Notes: generated from the letters alone by a model not told the origin. A DNA stretch of 64,000 nucleotides from an uncultured Chlorobiota bacterium (GCA_947311255.1 CAMZKL010000006.1:84877-148876), one strand, 5' to 3'; shown: positions 9,582 to 19,446, counted from the stretch's first letter. Made by a program: numbers and translations.

Positions 9582-12500
9582 ATGCAAGCATATAACAATC
9601 TTATACAAAAGCTTGATAATTTTATAAAGAAATATTATAAAATAAGATTAGTAAGAGGAATAATATTAACTTTTATTATATTACTATCTTCATATTTAAT
9701 TGCAACATTATCAGAGTTTTATATACATTTTTCCATTGCAGGAAGAACCATAATTTTCTTTTTACTAGTTTCTCTATTATTGGTAGTTTCAATATGGTAT
9801 ATTTTTGTTCCCCTTTTAAAATTAATAAAAATTGGCAAAATAATATCCTATAAAGAAGCATCAAATATTATTTCTGAGCATTTTCCTGAGATTAAAGATA
9901 AACTTATTAACATTCTTGAGTTAAAAAATCAAAATGATAACAATATTTTAGTAGAAGCATCAATAAATCAAAAAGCAGAAAGGATAAAAATTTTTTCTTT
10001 TAAAAAAGCTGTTCAACATAAAGATAATCTTAAATATTTAAAATATGCTCTCCCGGTATTGCTTGTTTTTGTTGCACTTTTTCTGATATCTCCTTCAATT
10101 TTTAAAGAGAGCAACAAAAGAATTGTAAATTTTGAAAAAGAATTTAAAGAACCTGCACCTTTCAGTTTTATTTTACTAAACGATACATTAAACATAAAAA
10201 GAGGAGATAGTTTCATTGCAAAACTTAAAATAAAAGGTAAATATATTCCAAAAGACGTTTTTATTAATTATGCAGGAAACAATTTCTTAATGAAATCTAA
10301 TAAAAATAACAAAACAGAATTTTCCTATGAATTTAGAAATTTAAATAACTCTGTTGATTTTTATTTTTCTTCACAGGATATTTCATCAAATAAATATAAA
10401 ATAAATGTTCTACCATCTCCTATGATTTTAAGTTTTTATGTTAATGTAGATGTCCCCTCATATACAGGAGAACAGGATACAAGCTATACAAATATTGGAA
10501 ACCTTGTAGTTCCTTTTGGTTCAAAATTAAAATGGAAGTTTATTTCTAAAAATGTAGATAGTCTTTGCCTAATATCGGATAAAAATATAATAAATACACA
10601 ACAAAACAACTCAATATTTACTTTTTATAAAACAATATTTAAAAATTTTAATTATTCAGTATCCGTAGAAAATCAACATTTTATAAATAAGGATTTAATA
10701 AATTTTAATATTTCTGTTATTCCGGACTTATATCCTTCTATTGCAGTTCAAGAGTTAAAAGATAGTGCAAACTTTTTTATTTCCTATTTTAAAGGAATGC
10801 TAAATGATGATTACGGAATAAAAAAACTACATTTCAAATATAGAGTTGTCCCAAAAAATATAGATGAAAATGATAAAACAATAAAGTATAAAACAAATTA
10901 TTTACAATTTAATAAAGGAGAACTAAAGCAAGAATTTTATTATACATTTGATTTTAATTCAATAAATGCAATAGACATTAATATAATTCAATATTATTTT
11001 GAAGTATGGGATAATGATGCTGTTTCAGGAACTAAGTCATCACGTACACAAATAATGACTTTTAAAATCCCAACATTCAATGAAATTTCAGAATTTGAAA
11101 ACTCTGCAAATAAAAACATAAGAGAAAAGCTAGATAAAAGTATGAGTTTAGCAGAAGAAATTCAAAAAGACTTACAAAAACTTAGAGAAAGAAACCTTGA
11201 TGGAAATTCAAACAATTGGGAGAACAAACAAATTCTAGAAAATATACTTGAGAAACAAAACTTATTGCAAAAACTCACCGAAGAAATTGCACAAGAAAAT
11301 AAGGAGAAAAATAAAATGCAACATCAACTCAAAGAAGATGACAAAGAAATATTAAAAAAACAAGAAGAAATACAAAAACTTTTAGATGAACTTATGACAG
11401 ATGAGTTAAAAAAGCTAATGGAAGAATTAAAAAAACTTCAAGAAAAGTTTAATGAAAAAATGATGAACCAACTTCTTGAAAAAAATGAATTTTCTTATAA
11501 AGAAATGAAAGAACGTTTAGATAGAACAAAAGAAATTTTAAAAAGAGAGCAGGTAGAACAAAAAGTTAATAAATCTATTGATGAGTTAAATAAACTTTCA
11601 GAAGAACAAAAGCAACTTTCTGAACAAACAAAAAATAAAGAATTAAAAAAAGAAGAATTAAAATCTAAACAAGATGATATTGAAAAACGTTTTGACGAAA
11701 TAACAGAAAACTATGATAAAGCAAAAGAAATGAACGAAGAATTAAAGTCTCCAATGAAAATGGATGACTTTAAAAAAGAAAAAGAACAAATAAAAAAGGA
11801 ATTTCAACAGTCAAAATCTAGCTTAGATAAAGGTAAAAAGAACAAGGCATCAAAATCACAGAAGCAAAACTCTGCAAACATGAATAAAATGGCAGAAACA
11901 ATGCAGTCAATGATGCAATCAAATTCCTCTGAGCAGGAAGGCGAAGATATTGAAAGTTTAAGAAAAATTCTCGACAATATTCTAACCTTTTCATTTAAAC
12001 AAGAAAAAATAAAAGAAGATTTTAAAAATATAAGAAACACAGATCCTAAATATATTGATCTTACAGATTCTCAATTATCCATGAAGGAAGATTTTAAAAT
12101 AATAAATGATAGTTTAAAATCATTAGCTGGTAGGGTAAGACAAATTTCAAAACCTATTTTAGATGAAGTTTATAAAATAAATTCAAAACTAAGACAAGTT
12201 CCTAATGAGTTTGAAAAAAGAAGTGTTTCAAGAGCACGACAGATGCAAGGAGAAATTATGACGTCTTCAAACAATCTAGCTCTACTACTTTCAGAAATTA
12301 TTAATCAGATGAAAAAATCTCAAAATTCAGGTGGCTCAGGGAGTGGTAAATCCAAGCCAAAAAAAGGAGATAAAAAACCTGGAGAAGGAAAGAAAAAAGG
12401 AATGGGAGATTTGAAAAGTATGCAAAAAGGTCTCAAAAAGCAAATGGAACAAATGCTTAAAGATATGAAAGAGGGAAAAGATGGTAAAGGCGGAATGGGC

Positions 12501-12932
12501 AAAAACGGAGAAAATAAACGTTTAGCAAAAATGCTAGCACAACAAGAAATATTCCGCCAAATGATGAAAGACCTAAACGCACAATTTTCTTTAAGTCCTG
12601 AAACTCAAAGAATGCTAAGAGAAATAGATAAAATGGCAGAAGAAAACGAAAAAGACATTGTTAATAGAAGAATAACTCCCCAACTAATAGAACGACAAAA
12701 ACGAATAGAAACAAGATTATTAGAGGCTGAAAAAGCAGAAAATAAAAGAAAAACTGAAAATAAAAGAAAATCAACAGAGGGTAAAGATAAGATATATAAA
12801 TCAGCAGAAGATATTTTTAAAAAAGCAAAAAAAGAAAATTCATTTAATGAAGATTTATATAGAAAAAACATACAATTAAATAATTTTTATAAAAAATTGT
12901 ATGATGAATATTCAAAAGAATTAACTAAGTAA
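9582..12932 (+). CDS. DUF4175 family large membrane/coiled-coil protein
   Basis: A 1116-residue protein of the DUF4175 type found widely in Bacteroidota. Two hydrophobic segments near the N-terminus (about 22-42 and 50-78) and one at about 155-175 anchor it in the inner membrane. A beta-rich extracytoplasmic region follows to about 500. The second half is an extended Lys/Glu/Gln-rich coiled coil (about 505-900), with a Gly/Lys low-complexity patch near 910-950 and further helices at the end. The function is unknown. Its position directly after the EnvC-like gene, 34 bp downstream, suggests an envelope or cell-wall role, but this is contextual inference. No frameshift is visible despite the low complexity. 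Confidence 0.8.
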   Translation: MQAYNNLIQKLDNFIKKYYKIRLVRGIILTFIILLSSYLIATLSEFYIHFSIAGRTIIFFLLVSLLLVVSIWYIFVPLLKLIKIGKIISYKEASNIISEHFPEIKDKLINILELKNQNDNNILVEASINQKAERIKIFSFKKAVQHKDNLKYLKYALPVLLVFVALFLISPSIFKESNKRIVNFEKEFKEPAPFSFILLNDTLNIKRGDSFIAKLKIKGKYIPKDVFINYAGNNFLMKSNKNNKTEFSYEFRNLNNSVDFYFSSQDISSNKYKINVLPSPMILSFYVNVDVPSYTGEQDTSYTNIGNLVVPFGSKLKWKFISKNVDSLCLISDKNIINTQQNNSIFTFYKTIFKNFNYSVSVENQHFINKDLINFNISVIPDLYPSIAVQELKDSANFFISYFKGMLNDDYGIKKLHFKYRVVPKNIDENDKTIKYKTNYLQFNKGELKQEFYYTFDFNSINAIDINIIQYYFEVWDNDAVSGTKSSRTQIMTFKIPTFNEISEFENSANKNIREKLDKSMSLAEEIQKDLQKLRERNLDGNSNNWENKQILENILEKQNLLQKLTEEIAQENKEKNKMQHQLKEDDKEILKKQEEIQKLLDELMTDELKKLMEELKKLQEKFNEKMMNQLLEKNEFSYKEMKERLDRTKEILKREQVEQKVNKSIDELNKLSEEQKQLSEQTKNKELKKEELKSKQDDIEKRFDEITENYDKAKEMNEELKSPMKMDDFKKEKEQIKKEFQQSKSSLDKGKKNKASKSQKQNSANMNKMAETMQSMMQSNSSEQEGEDIESLRKILDNILTFSFKQEKIKEDFKNIRNTDPKYIDLTDSQLSMKEDFKIINDSLKSLAGRVRQISKPILDEVYKINSKLRQVPNEFEKRSVSRARQMQGEIMTSSNNLALLLSEIINQMKKSQNSGGSGSGKSKPKKGDKKPGEGKKKGMGDLKSMQKGLKKQMEQMLKDMKEGKDGKGGMGKNGENKRLAKMLAQQEIFRQMMKDLNAQFSLSPETQRMLREIDKMAEENEKDIVNRRITPQLIERQKRIETRLLEAEKAENKRKTENKRKSTEGKDKIYKSAEDIFKKAKKENSFNEDLYRKNIQLNNFYKKLYDEYSKELTK

Positions 12933-12953
12933 GTTAATAAAGTTTTCAAACAC

Positions 12954-12975
12954 CCCTTTAAATAAGGGATTTTAA
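12954..12975 (+). terminator. Weak intrinsic terminator after DUF4175
   Basis: A short hairpin CCCTT-taaat-AAGGG (12954-12968) is followed by ATTTTAATT. The stem has only 5 bp, so it is a weak candidate, but it lies between the DUF4175 stop and the parS site ahead of ybeY, where a transcript end is plausible. Confidence 0.4.
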
Positions 12976-12980
12976 TTGTC

Positions 12981-12994
12981 GTTCCACGTGGAAC
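12981..12994. promoter_or_regulatory. parS-like ParB-binding palindrome, copy 1
   Basis: A perfect 14-bp palindrome GTTCCACGTGGAAC, which fits the widely conserved parS core GTTnCACGTGnAAC. It lies 20 bp before the ATG of ybeY. It is one of three identical copies in 2.5 kb, and no further copy was noticed elsewhere in the window. Confidence 0.8.
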
Positions 12995-13014
12995 AATTTT
13001 GTAAAAAACTAATA

Positions 13015-13431
13015 ATGAAAATAAAAATTTTTTATGAAGAGATAGAATCTTTCGCTCTTCAAGAAAACATACAAGATTGGATTGACAGTGCAATTCAAAA
13101 TGAAAATTTGCAAACAGGAGAAATAAATATAATCTTTTGTTCCGATGAATATCTTTTAAAAATGAATAAAGAACATTTAAAACATGACTTTTATACAGAT
13201 ATTATTACTTTCGACTATTGTGAAAACAGCATTGTTTCTGGCGATTTGTTTATAAGTAAACAAAGGGTAGAGGAAAATGCAAGAGAATTTGCTACAAGCT
13301 TTCGCAATGAAATAAACAGGGTAGTGATACACGGAATTTTACATTTAATTGGTTATAAAGATAAAACGAATGAGCAACAAAAAGAAATATCAACAAAAGA
13401 GGATTTTTATCTTTCTAAACTACACGTTTAA
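13015..13431 (+). CDS. ybeY: Endoribonuclease YbeY (rRNA maturation factor)
   Basis: YbeY is a metal-dependent endoribonuclease involved in 16S rRNA 3'-end maturation and ribosome quality control. The 138-residue product carries the signature HGILHLIGYKD at 106-116. The canonical motif is HGxLHLxGYDH; the first two His (106, 110) are present, but the third ligand is Asp116, a variant I associate with Bacteroidota YbeY proteins. The segment FYTDIITFDY (59-68) is the family's DVLSFP equivalent. I chose ATG 13015; a longer frame from TTG 12976 would translate the parS palindrome and is rejected. mnmG follows about 120 bp downstream behind a second parS copy. Confidence 0.92.
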   Translation: MKIKIFYEEIESFALQENIQDWIDSAIQNENLQTGEINIIFCSDEYLLKMNKEHLKHDFYTDIITFDYCENSIVSGDLFISKQRVEENAREFATSFRNEINRVVIHGILHLIGYKDKTNEQQKEISTKEDFYLSKLHV

Positions 13432-13474
13432 TAAACTATTTGTAACTTGCTAGTTATAAGTCTTTTTGAGCTTT

Positions 13475-13488
13475 GTTCCACGTGGAAC
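13475..13488. promoter_or_regulatory. parS-like ParB-binding palindrome, copy 2
   Basis: The second perfect copy of GTTCCACGTGGAAC lies between ybeY and mnmG, 66 bp before the mnmG start codon, and has a T on its 5' side as in the 16-bp consensus. Confidence 0.8.
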
Positions 13489-13554
13489 GGTTTGCTTAGG
13501 AAAAAAATTACTGTACCAACAGGGTCTTTTTTTTACCTTTAAAAAAAACACAGA

Positions 13555-15432
13555 ATGAATAATTATTATGATATAATAGTCATAGGAGCTGGACATGCCG
13601 GAAGTGAGGCTGCTGCCGCATCGGCAAATATGGGTTCAAAAACCCTGCTTATTACTATGGATATGTCGGCAATTGCAAAAATGTCATGTAACCCTGCAAT
13701 AGGGGGCATTGCCAAAGGACAAATTGTTCGTGAAATTGATGCATTAGGCGGTTATACTGGCATTGTAACAGACCTTACAAGCATACAGTTCCGTATGTTA
13801 AATCAATCTAAAGGTCCTGCAATGTGGAGTCCAAGAGCACAGTCAGATAGGGTAAAGTTTACAATAAAGTGGAGAGAAATGTTGGAACAAACCCCAAATC
13901 TTTCATTTTGGCAGGATATGGCAAGTTCGTTAATTATTGAGAAAAACAAAGTTGTCGGAGTTAAAACAAATTTAGGAAAAAAGTTTTATGCAAAAGCTGT
14001 AATTTTAACGAATGGAACTTTTTTAAATGGACTAATGCATGTTGGGCGTATTCAAATTCCGGGAGGAAGAGATGCTGATGCTCCTTCAAAAGGTATTTCT
14101 GAACAATTGGCAAAATACAATATTCCTGTTAAGAGAATGAAAACTGGAACTCCAGCACGTTTGGATGGAAGGACTATTGATTTTTCTAAAACTATTGAAC
14201 AGCCAGGGGATGATTTAATTAGGAGTTTTTCATATTTGCCCAACATAAAAAACGTTTTAAAGCAACGTAACTGTTATATTGTATATACAAATTCAAATGT
14301 CCACGATGAGTTAAAGAAAGGTTTCAAATTTTCCCCACTTTTTACAGGAATTATCGATGGGGTAGGGCCAAGGTATTGTCCAAGTATTGAAGATAAACTT
14401 GTAACTTTTTCTGAAAAGAACTCACATATGCTATTTTTAGAACCCGAGGGAGAAAAAACTGTTGAATATTATATTAATGGATTTTCATCATCTTTGCCTC
14501 TAGATGTTCAAGAAGAAGCCCTTCATAGAATTAAAGGGCTTGAAAATGTTAAAATGTTTAGACCAGGTTATGCAATAGAATATGACTATTTTGACCCAAC
14601 ATTTCTAAATTTAACTTTGGAAAGTAAAAAAGTAGATAACTTATTTTTTGCTGGGCAAATAAATGGAACAACAGGATATGAAGAGGCTGCTGCACAAGGA
14701 CTTATTGCAGGTATAAACGCATCTCTAAAAGTAAATAATAAAGAAGAGTTTGTTCTAAAACGAGATGAGGCATATATTGGAGTTTTAATTGATGACCTTA
14801 TTAATAAGGGAGTTGATGAACCATACAGAATGTTTACATCACGTGCGGAATACAGAATTTTATTAAGACAAGATAATGCTGATTTTAGATTAACAGAAAT
14901 GTCTTACAATATTGGATTAGCATCAGAAAAAAGATATAAATTAGTTAAAAAAAAGAAAGAAACAACAGATAAGATTATAGAATTTCTTAAAAAAACAAAT
15001 ATTAAGCCTTTGCAAATAAAAGACCTTTTAGAAAGTTTAAAAACTCCGAAAATGAAGCAAACAGAGAAACTTCATAAAGTTTTACTTCGTCCTCAAATAC
15101 ATATTTCTCATCTTTTAGAAAATCACCAAGAATTTAATAATTTTGTTGAAAATATTCTATCTGAAAGAAAAGAAGAAATATTAGAAAGTGTAGAAATTCA
15201 AATAAAATATGAAAGTTATATTGAAAGAGAAAGGCTTACCGCCGATAAATCTAACAGGTTAGAATATGTTAAAATACCAAAAAACTTTGATTTTGACAAA
15301 CTATTGTCCATATCAACAGAAGCCCGACAAAAATTAAAAAAAATTGAACCAAAAAATATAGGTCAAGCCTCTAGAATATCGGGTGTTTCTCCTGCAGATA
15401 TAAGTGCATTGTTAGTTTATTTTGGAAGATAA
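13555..15432 (+). CDS. mnmG: tRNA uridine-5-carboxymethylaminomethyl modification enzyme MnmG (GidA)
   Basis: MnmG works with MnmE (not in the window) to install the cmnm5 group on wobble U34 of several tRNAs, using FAD, NADH and a folate C1 unit. The 625-residue length is standard. The FAD-binding loop GAGHAG is at 11-16, followed by the conserved [20 protein letters not shown]. The family signature [16 protein letters not shown] lies in the second half, and the helical C-terminal domain ends in ISALLVYF. The gene is close to the replication origin in many bacteria, which agrees with the parS sites on both sides. Confidence 0.98.
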   Translation: MNNYYDIIVIGAGHAGSEAAAASANMGSKTLLITMDMSAIAKMSCNPAIGGIAKGQIVREIDALGGYTGIVTDLTSIQFRMLNQSKGPAMWSPRAQSDRVKFTIKWREMLEQTPNLSFWQDMASSLIIEKNKVVGVKTNLGKKFYAKAVILTNGTFLNGLMHVGRIQIPGGRDADAPSKGISEQLAKYNIPVKRMKTGTPARLDGRTIDFSKTIEQPGDDLIRSFSYLPNIKNVLKQRNCYIVYTNSNVHDELKKGFKFSPLFTGIIDGVGPRYCPSIEDKLVTFSEKNSHMLFLEPEGEKTVEYYINGFSSSLPLDVQEEALHRIKGLENVKMFRPGYAIEYDYFDPTFLNLTLESKKVDNLFFAGQINGTTGYEEAAAQGLIAGINASLKVNNKEEFVLKRDEAYIGVLIDDLINKGVDEPYRMFTSRAEYRILLRQDNADFRLTEMSYNIGLASEKRYKLVKKKKETTDKIIEFLKKTNIKPLQIKDLLESLKTPKMKQTEKLHKVLLRPQIHISHLLENHQEFNNFVENILSERKEEILESVEIQIKYESYIERERLTADKSNRLEYVKIPKNFDFDKLLSISTEARQKLKKIEPKNIGQASRISGVSPADISALLVYFGR

Positions 15433-15493
15433 ACAACATACAACTCACAATTTTTTTTAACAAACAAACACAAACATTTAAATTTGAATTATT

Positions 15494-15501
15494 TATATTT
15501 G
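15494..15501 (+). promoter_or_regulatory. Candidate -7 box of uvrC
   Basis: TATATTTG matches the Bacteroidota -7 consensus TAnnTTTG. A well-spaced -33 box is not evident. If used, transcription would begin around 15507, inside the adjacent parS copy, so ParB binding could occlude this promoter. Confidence 0.4.
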
Positions 15502-15502
15502 T

Positions 15503-15516
15503 GTTCCACGTGGAAC
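15503..15516. promoter_or_regulatory. parS-like ParB-binding palindrome, copy 3
   Basis: The third perfect copy of GTTCCACGTGGAAC lies 7 bp upstream of the uvrC ATG and immediately downstream of the candidate -7 box. Confidence 0.8.
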
Positions 15517-15523
15517 TATTTTT

Positions 15524-17356
15524 ATGAATAAAATTTATAATATAAAACAACTTCTAAAAAAAGAAGCCCTAAAACTTCCAAAAGAACCTGGTGTTTATAT
15601 TTATTATAATGATAAAGACATTGTAATTTATGTTGGGAAAGCAAAGAATTTAAAAAATCGAGTAAGTTCCTATTTTTTAAAAGATTATGATAACGCAAAA
15701 ACAAAGATACTTGTAAAACACATTGTTCGTTTTGAGCATATAGTTGTTGAAACAGAAACAGATGCTTTGCTTTTAGAAAATAATCTAATTAAAAAATACC
15801 AACCTCGATATAATATAATGTTGAAAGATGACAAAACTTATCCTTGGATTTGTATTAAAAATGAACCTTTTCCAAGAGTTTTTCAAACACGAAACATTAT
15901 TAAAGATGGTTCAAAATATTATGGACCATATACTTCTGTACGCTTAGTGAGAGTTCTTACTAAAATGTTTAAAGAATTTTTTTTGCTAAGAACGTGTAAG
16001 CATAAACTTTCTGAAAACAATATTAAAAATAATAAATTTAAGGTTTGTCTTGAATATCATATAAACAATTGCAAAGCTCCGTGTGTAGGACTACAAACGC
16101 AAAAAGACTACGATGAAAAAATTGAACAAGTACATAATATTTTAAAAGGAAATTTTAAATCTGCAAAAGAATTTCTCAATTTGCAAATGAAGAACTATGC
16201 AAAAAATTTAGAATATGAAAAAGCTCAACAGATTAAAGAAAAATTAGCAACGCTTCAAGAATATCAAAGTAAATCTACCGTAATAACTTCAAAAGAAGGA
16301 AATTTTGATGTTTTTACTATTGAAGCCGATCAAAAGTATGCATATGTAAACTATCTTAAAGTTGTTAATGGTGCAATTATTAATGTTCATACGGTTGAAT
16401 TACAAAAAAAATTAGATGAAAAAAACGAAGATATTTTGCCCTATGCAATTGTTCAAATTATTGATAATCAACAGTCTGGATTAAGTGAAATAAAAGAATT
16501 AATTTTACCTTTTAATATTAAATTTCCTTTTGCTGAACTTAAAATAACTATTCCAAAAATAGGGGACAAACAGAAACTTATTGAGCTTTCTAAAAGAAAC
16601 GCAAAGTACTTTAGATTAGATAAAATTAAGAAGAGAACGCTGCTTTCTGCTAACAGAAGAACAGACGAGATTTTGCAAACGATGCAAAAAGATTTAAGAA
16701 TGAGAGAACTGCCTCGCCATATTGAATGTTTTGACAATTCAAATATTCAAGGGACAAATGCTGTTGCTGCATGTGTAGTTTTTATGAACACGAAACCCGC
16801 AAAAAAAGAATATCGTAGATTCAACATAAAAACAGTTGTTGGCCCAGATGATTATGCTTCAATGGAGGAGGTGATTTACAGAAGATATAAACGCTTACTT
16901 AAAGAAAAACAAGAGCTTCCTCAGTTAATAATTATTGATGGAGGAAAAGGACAGTTAAGTTCTGCGGTAAATAGTTTAAAGAAACTTAATCTTTTTGGCA
17001 AAATTACCATATTGGGAATAGCAAAGCGTCTAGAAGAATTGTTTTTTCCCGGTGATTCTATTCCTCTTTACTTGGATAAAAATTCTATAACACTAAAAAT
17101 TATTCAACATGCAAGAAATGAAGCACACAGATTTGGAATCGAATTTCATAGAAATAAGCGTTCTAAAAATTTTATAAAATCAGAGTTAGAAAATATTCCG
17201 GGAGTAGGAACAAAAACAATTTCTGATTTATTTAAAGTTTTTAATTCTGTCAAAGAAATTTCTGAATCTAAAAAGGAAAAGTTAGAAAAAGCTGTTGGCA
17301 AAAAACGAGCAGAAAGAATTTTCACATATTTCTCAAATAAAACTAATAAAATATAG
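15524..17356 (+). CDS. uvrC: Excinuclease ABC subunit C
   Basis: UvrC makes both incisions around a bulky DNA lesion after UvrA/UvrB recognition. The 610-residue protein is complete. An N-terminal GIY-YIG nuclease domain (PGVYIYY near 21 and VIYVGKAKNLKNRV near 35-48) is followed by a UVR helical hairpin (NLEYEKAQQIKEKLATL, about 220-240). The RNase H-like 5' nuclease has ECFDNSNIQGT and LIIIDGGKGQLSSA. A C-terminal helix-hairpin-helix contains NIPGVGTKTISDL. uvrA and uvrB are not in the window. The ATG at 15524 is adjacent to a parS copy. Confidence 0.97.
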   Translation: MNKIYNIKQLLKKEALKLPKEPGVYIYYNDKDIVIYVGKAKNLKNRVSSYFLKDYDNAKTKILVKHIVRFEHIVVETETDALLLENNLIKKYQPRYNIMLKDDKTYPWICIKNEPFPRVFQTRNIIKDGSKYYGPYTSVRLVRVLTKMFKEFFLLRTCKHKLSENNIKNNKFKVCLEYHINNCKAPCVGLQTQKDYDEKIEQVHNILKGNFKSAKEFLNLQMKNYAKNLEYEKAQQIKEKLATLQEYQSKSTVITSKEGNFDVFTIEADQKYAYVNYLKVVNGAIINVHTVELQKKLDEKNEDILPYAIVQIIDNQQSGLSEIKELILPFNIKFPFAELKITIPKIGDKQKLIELSKRNAKYFRLDKIKKRTLLSANRRTDEILQTMQKDLRMRELPRHIECFDNSNIQGTNAVAACVVFMNTKPAKKEYRRFNIKTVVGPDDYASMEEVIYRRYKRLLKEKQELPQLIIIDGGKGQLSSAVNSLKKLNLFGKITILGIAKRLEELFFPGDSIPLYLDKNSITLKIIQHARNEAHRFGIEFHRNKRSKNFIKSELENIPGVGTKTISDLFKVFNSVKEISESKKEKLEKAVGKKRAERIFTYFSNKTNKI

Positions 17357-17596
17357 TTTTTTCTTCTCTTTTAATAAAATTTCATAACAAAAGACACGTT
17401 GTTTAATTGCCTTATTATCAGCAAGTTAAGGGGCATAATGTATAGTTTTAACTCAAATTCCTTCTTTTGTTTTTTTATAGTATGAATAATTGGTGGAAAA
17501 ATAAAATCTAGAAGACTTCTTTTTTAGAAAAAGAACATTGAAAATTTAGCATTTTTTTAATAATTTTTTTAAAAACTCAACTAAAAAAATGATTTT

Positions 17597-18325
17597 TTAT
17601 TTTTTAACTTTATAAATAAAATTATAATCTTTAATAATTTTCTCCAAAAATAACAAAGGAATATCAAGAGATCTAATACCTGCTTTTTCTTTTATAGCAG
17701 TTGCAGTATCTTTAAGCATTGATATTGCAGATTCATTTGTAAGATTTTTTTTATAATGAGCAATTACATCTTTAATTGTCTGAATATCAGAGTTTTCTAG
17801 CATTTCTGTTTCTGGGAATGAAAGTTGATATTCCTCTGGAAGGTCAACATATATTGTGTTTTTTAGAGAATTTTTTCTTTTTAGACTAATAACAGAAGTT
17901 TTGGCAACTAAATCTCCAAGCCTTTGTCCTTTTCCATTAACAGCAATTGTTATCATAGCAACAGAGCCATACAGAAAATTTACATCAATTAAGCGAAAAA
18001 CCCAGCGAATAAGATAACTCCCAACAGTAGGCTGTCCTCCATCAATTTTTTCAACTTTAATTTTTATTGCCTTTTTTCCTAAACTTTGACCATTCATAAA
18101 AATTTCTGATAAAAGAGAATAAAAGAATACCGGAATTATTAAAATAACAGTAAATATATCTTTGCTTTTAGAACCATTAAAAGCATCTGATATTATAAAG
18201 ATAATCATTACATAGGAAAAAATAACAAAATAGTCAATTAACTGAGAACCAATACGTTCTCCAATATTTGCTAAATCTTTTTTTATAATAACATTTTGTC
18301 CTGTTTCAATTCCTAATTGTTTCAT
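17597..18325 (-). CDS. RDD family membrane protein
   Basis: A 242-residue protein with the RDD transmembrane module: the first helix begins in GERIGSQLIDYFVIF (about 22-36), and SLGKKAIKIKVEK follows the second helix, where the family has a conserved GxxLGK turn. Hydrophobic segments at about 30-50, 54-75 and 105-130 support three membrane passes. The remaining C-terminal third is a soluble helical tail. RDD proteins have been linked to Na+/H+ exchange in some bacteria, but the general function is unsettled. It is transcribed divergently from SpoIIM, and the pairing is recurrent in Bacteroidota. A -7-like box on the minus strand (18359-18352) lies about 27 bp before the ATG. Confidence 0.88.
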   Translation of the reverse strand: MKQLGIETGQNVIIKKDLANIGERIGSQLIDYFVIFSYVMIIFIISDAFNGSKSKDIFTVILIIPVFFYSLLSEIFMNGQSLGKKAIKIKVEKIDGGQPTVGSYLIRWVFRLIDVNFLYGSVAMITIAVNGKGQRLGDLVAKTSVISLKRKNSLKNTIYVDLPEEYQLSFPETEMLENSDIQTIKDVIAHYKKNLTNESAISMLKDTATAIKEKAGIRSLDIPLLFLEKIIKDYNFIYKVKK

Positions 18326-18412
18326 AATTTTGAAATTCTAAATTTGAAATACAAAAATAACAAAAAATTTGAGCAATTTTGTTAGATTTGTGAGTTCCTA
18401 AACTTCTTATAA

Positions 18413-19384
18413 ATGAAAGAAATAGTTTTTTTAAATGAAAATGCCGAACGTTGGAAACAATTTGAAAAGATTTTAAATAAAAAATCCAAAAATAATCCGG
18501 ATTTATATGCAGACCTTTTTATTAAGATTACAGATGATTTATCATATGCACAAACATACTTTCCAAATAGCGAAACAGAAGACTATCTGAATATTCTTGC
18601 TTCAAGAACGCATCAATTAATATATAAAAATAAAAAAGAAAAAAAGGGAAGACTAGCTTTTTTTTGGAAATATGAAATACCAAAGGAGCTTTTGGTTTCT
18701 AGAAAATATATATTTTATTCACTAATTATTTTTTTTGTAACAGTTCTTATTGGTGTTGTTTCTTCGGCAAACGATGGTGAATATTCTAGACTTATTCTTG
18801 GAGATTCATACGTAAACATGACAATAGACAATATTGAAAAAGGGGACCCAATGGGGGTTTATAAAGATACCGATAGTTTGTCAATGTTTGTGTTAATTGC
18901 CATAAATAATGTTAAAGTAATGATAATGGTCTATCTTCTTGGATTAATTTTATCTATTGGATCAATTTATTATATTTTTGTTCATGGAATAATGATTGGA
19001 ACATTTCATTATATTTTTTACCAATATAATGTTCTTGAAGAATCTTTAATAACTGTTTGGATACACGGAACAGTTGAAATATTTACACTAGTTGTGTCTG
19101 GAGGTGCAGGTATAATGCTTGGAAATAGCATCCTTTTTCCTGGAACTTATTCAAGAAAACAATCTTTTTTGAGAGGAGCAAAAAGTACTACAAAAATTAT
19201 AGTTGCCTTAATTCCTTTTATAATTTTTGCTGCTTTTTTAGAAGGTTTTGTTACAAGGCATTCAGAATGGAACGATATAATAAGAATTGGAATAATTGTT
19301 TTGTCAATGGCAATGATAATTTGGTATTTCTTTATTTATCCTGAAAAAAATAAAAATAGAATTAAATCAATACAACAGATTTAG
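18413..19384 (+). CDS. Stage II sporulation protein M (SpoIIM) family membrane protein
   Basis: A 323-residue protein of the SpoIIM/DUF95 membrane family, which occurs widely outside spore formers. The soluble N-terminus (about 1-95) has the typical WKQFEKIL and HQLIYKNKKE segments. About five hydrophobic helices follow, the first at about 100-118, with HGTVEIFTLVVSGGAGIMLG near 218-238 as the best-conserved patch. There is no evidence for sporulation in this organism, so the name reflects family only. A TAGATTTG -7 box (18383-18390) lies 22 bp upstream, giving a very short leader. It starts the run of membrane genes that ends with MoxR. Confidence 0.88.
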   Translation: MKEIVFLNENAERWKQFEKILNKKSKNNPDLYADLFIKITDDLSYAQTYFPNSETEDYLNILASRTHQLIYKNKKEKKGRLAFFWKYEIPKELLVSRKYIFYSLIIFFVTVLIGVVSSANDGEYSRLILGDSYVNMTIDNIEKGDPMGVYKDTDSLSMFVLIAINNVKVMIMVYLLGLILSIGSIYYIFVHGIMIGTFHYIFYQYNVLEESLITVWIHGTVEIFTLVVSGGAGIMLGNSILFPGTYSRKQSFLRGAKSTTKIIVALIPFIIFAAFLEGFVTRHSEWNDIIRIGIIVLSMAMIIWYFFIYPEKNKNRIKSIQQI

Positions 19385-19446
19385 TTTTTTTATATCTTTT
19401 TCAAAACTAAAAGATAAAATTATAATATGTAAATTGTTAAAAAAAC

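Noticed and set aside
11804..12871. Minus-strand open frames inside the DUF4175 gene and similar shadows elsewhere
   Set aside because: They mirror Lys/Glu-rich coding sequence (giving Phe/Ser/Leu-rich products), have no domain and no promoter.
12976..13014. Longer YbeY frame beginning at TTG 12976
   Set aside because: The extra residues are a translation of the parS palindrome and are not part of the YbeY fold; the ATG at 13015 starts the conserved domain.
1576..17421. A 12-mer CCTTATTATCAG shared by the gaps at 1576-1587 and 17410-17421
   Set aside because: In 64 kb of AT-rich DNA many 12-mer pairs are expected by chance, and the flanks do not match.
18413..19384. SpoIIM-like gene as evidence for sporulation
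   Set aside because: The family is widespread in non-spore formers and occurs here in a membrane/MoxR locus typical of Bacteroidota.
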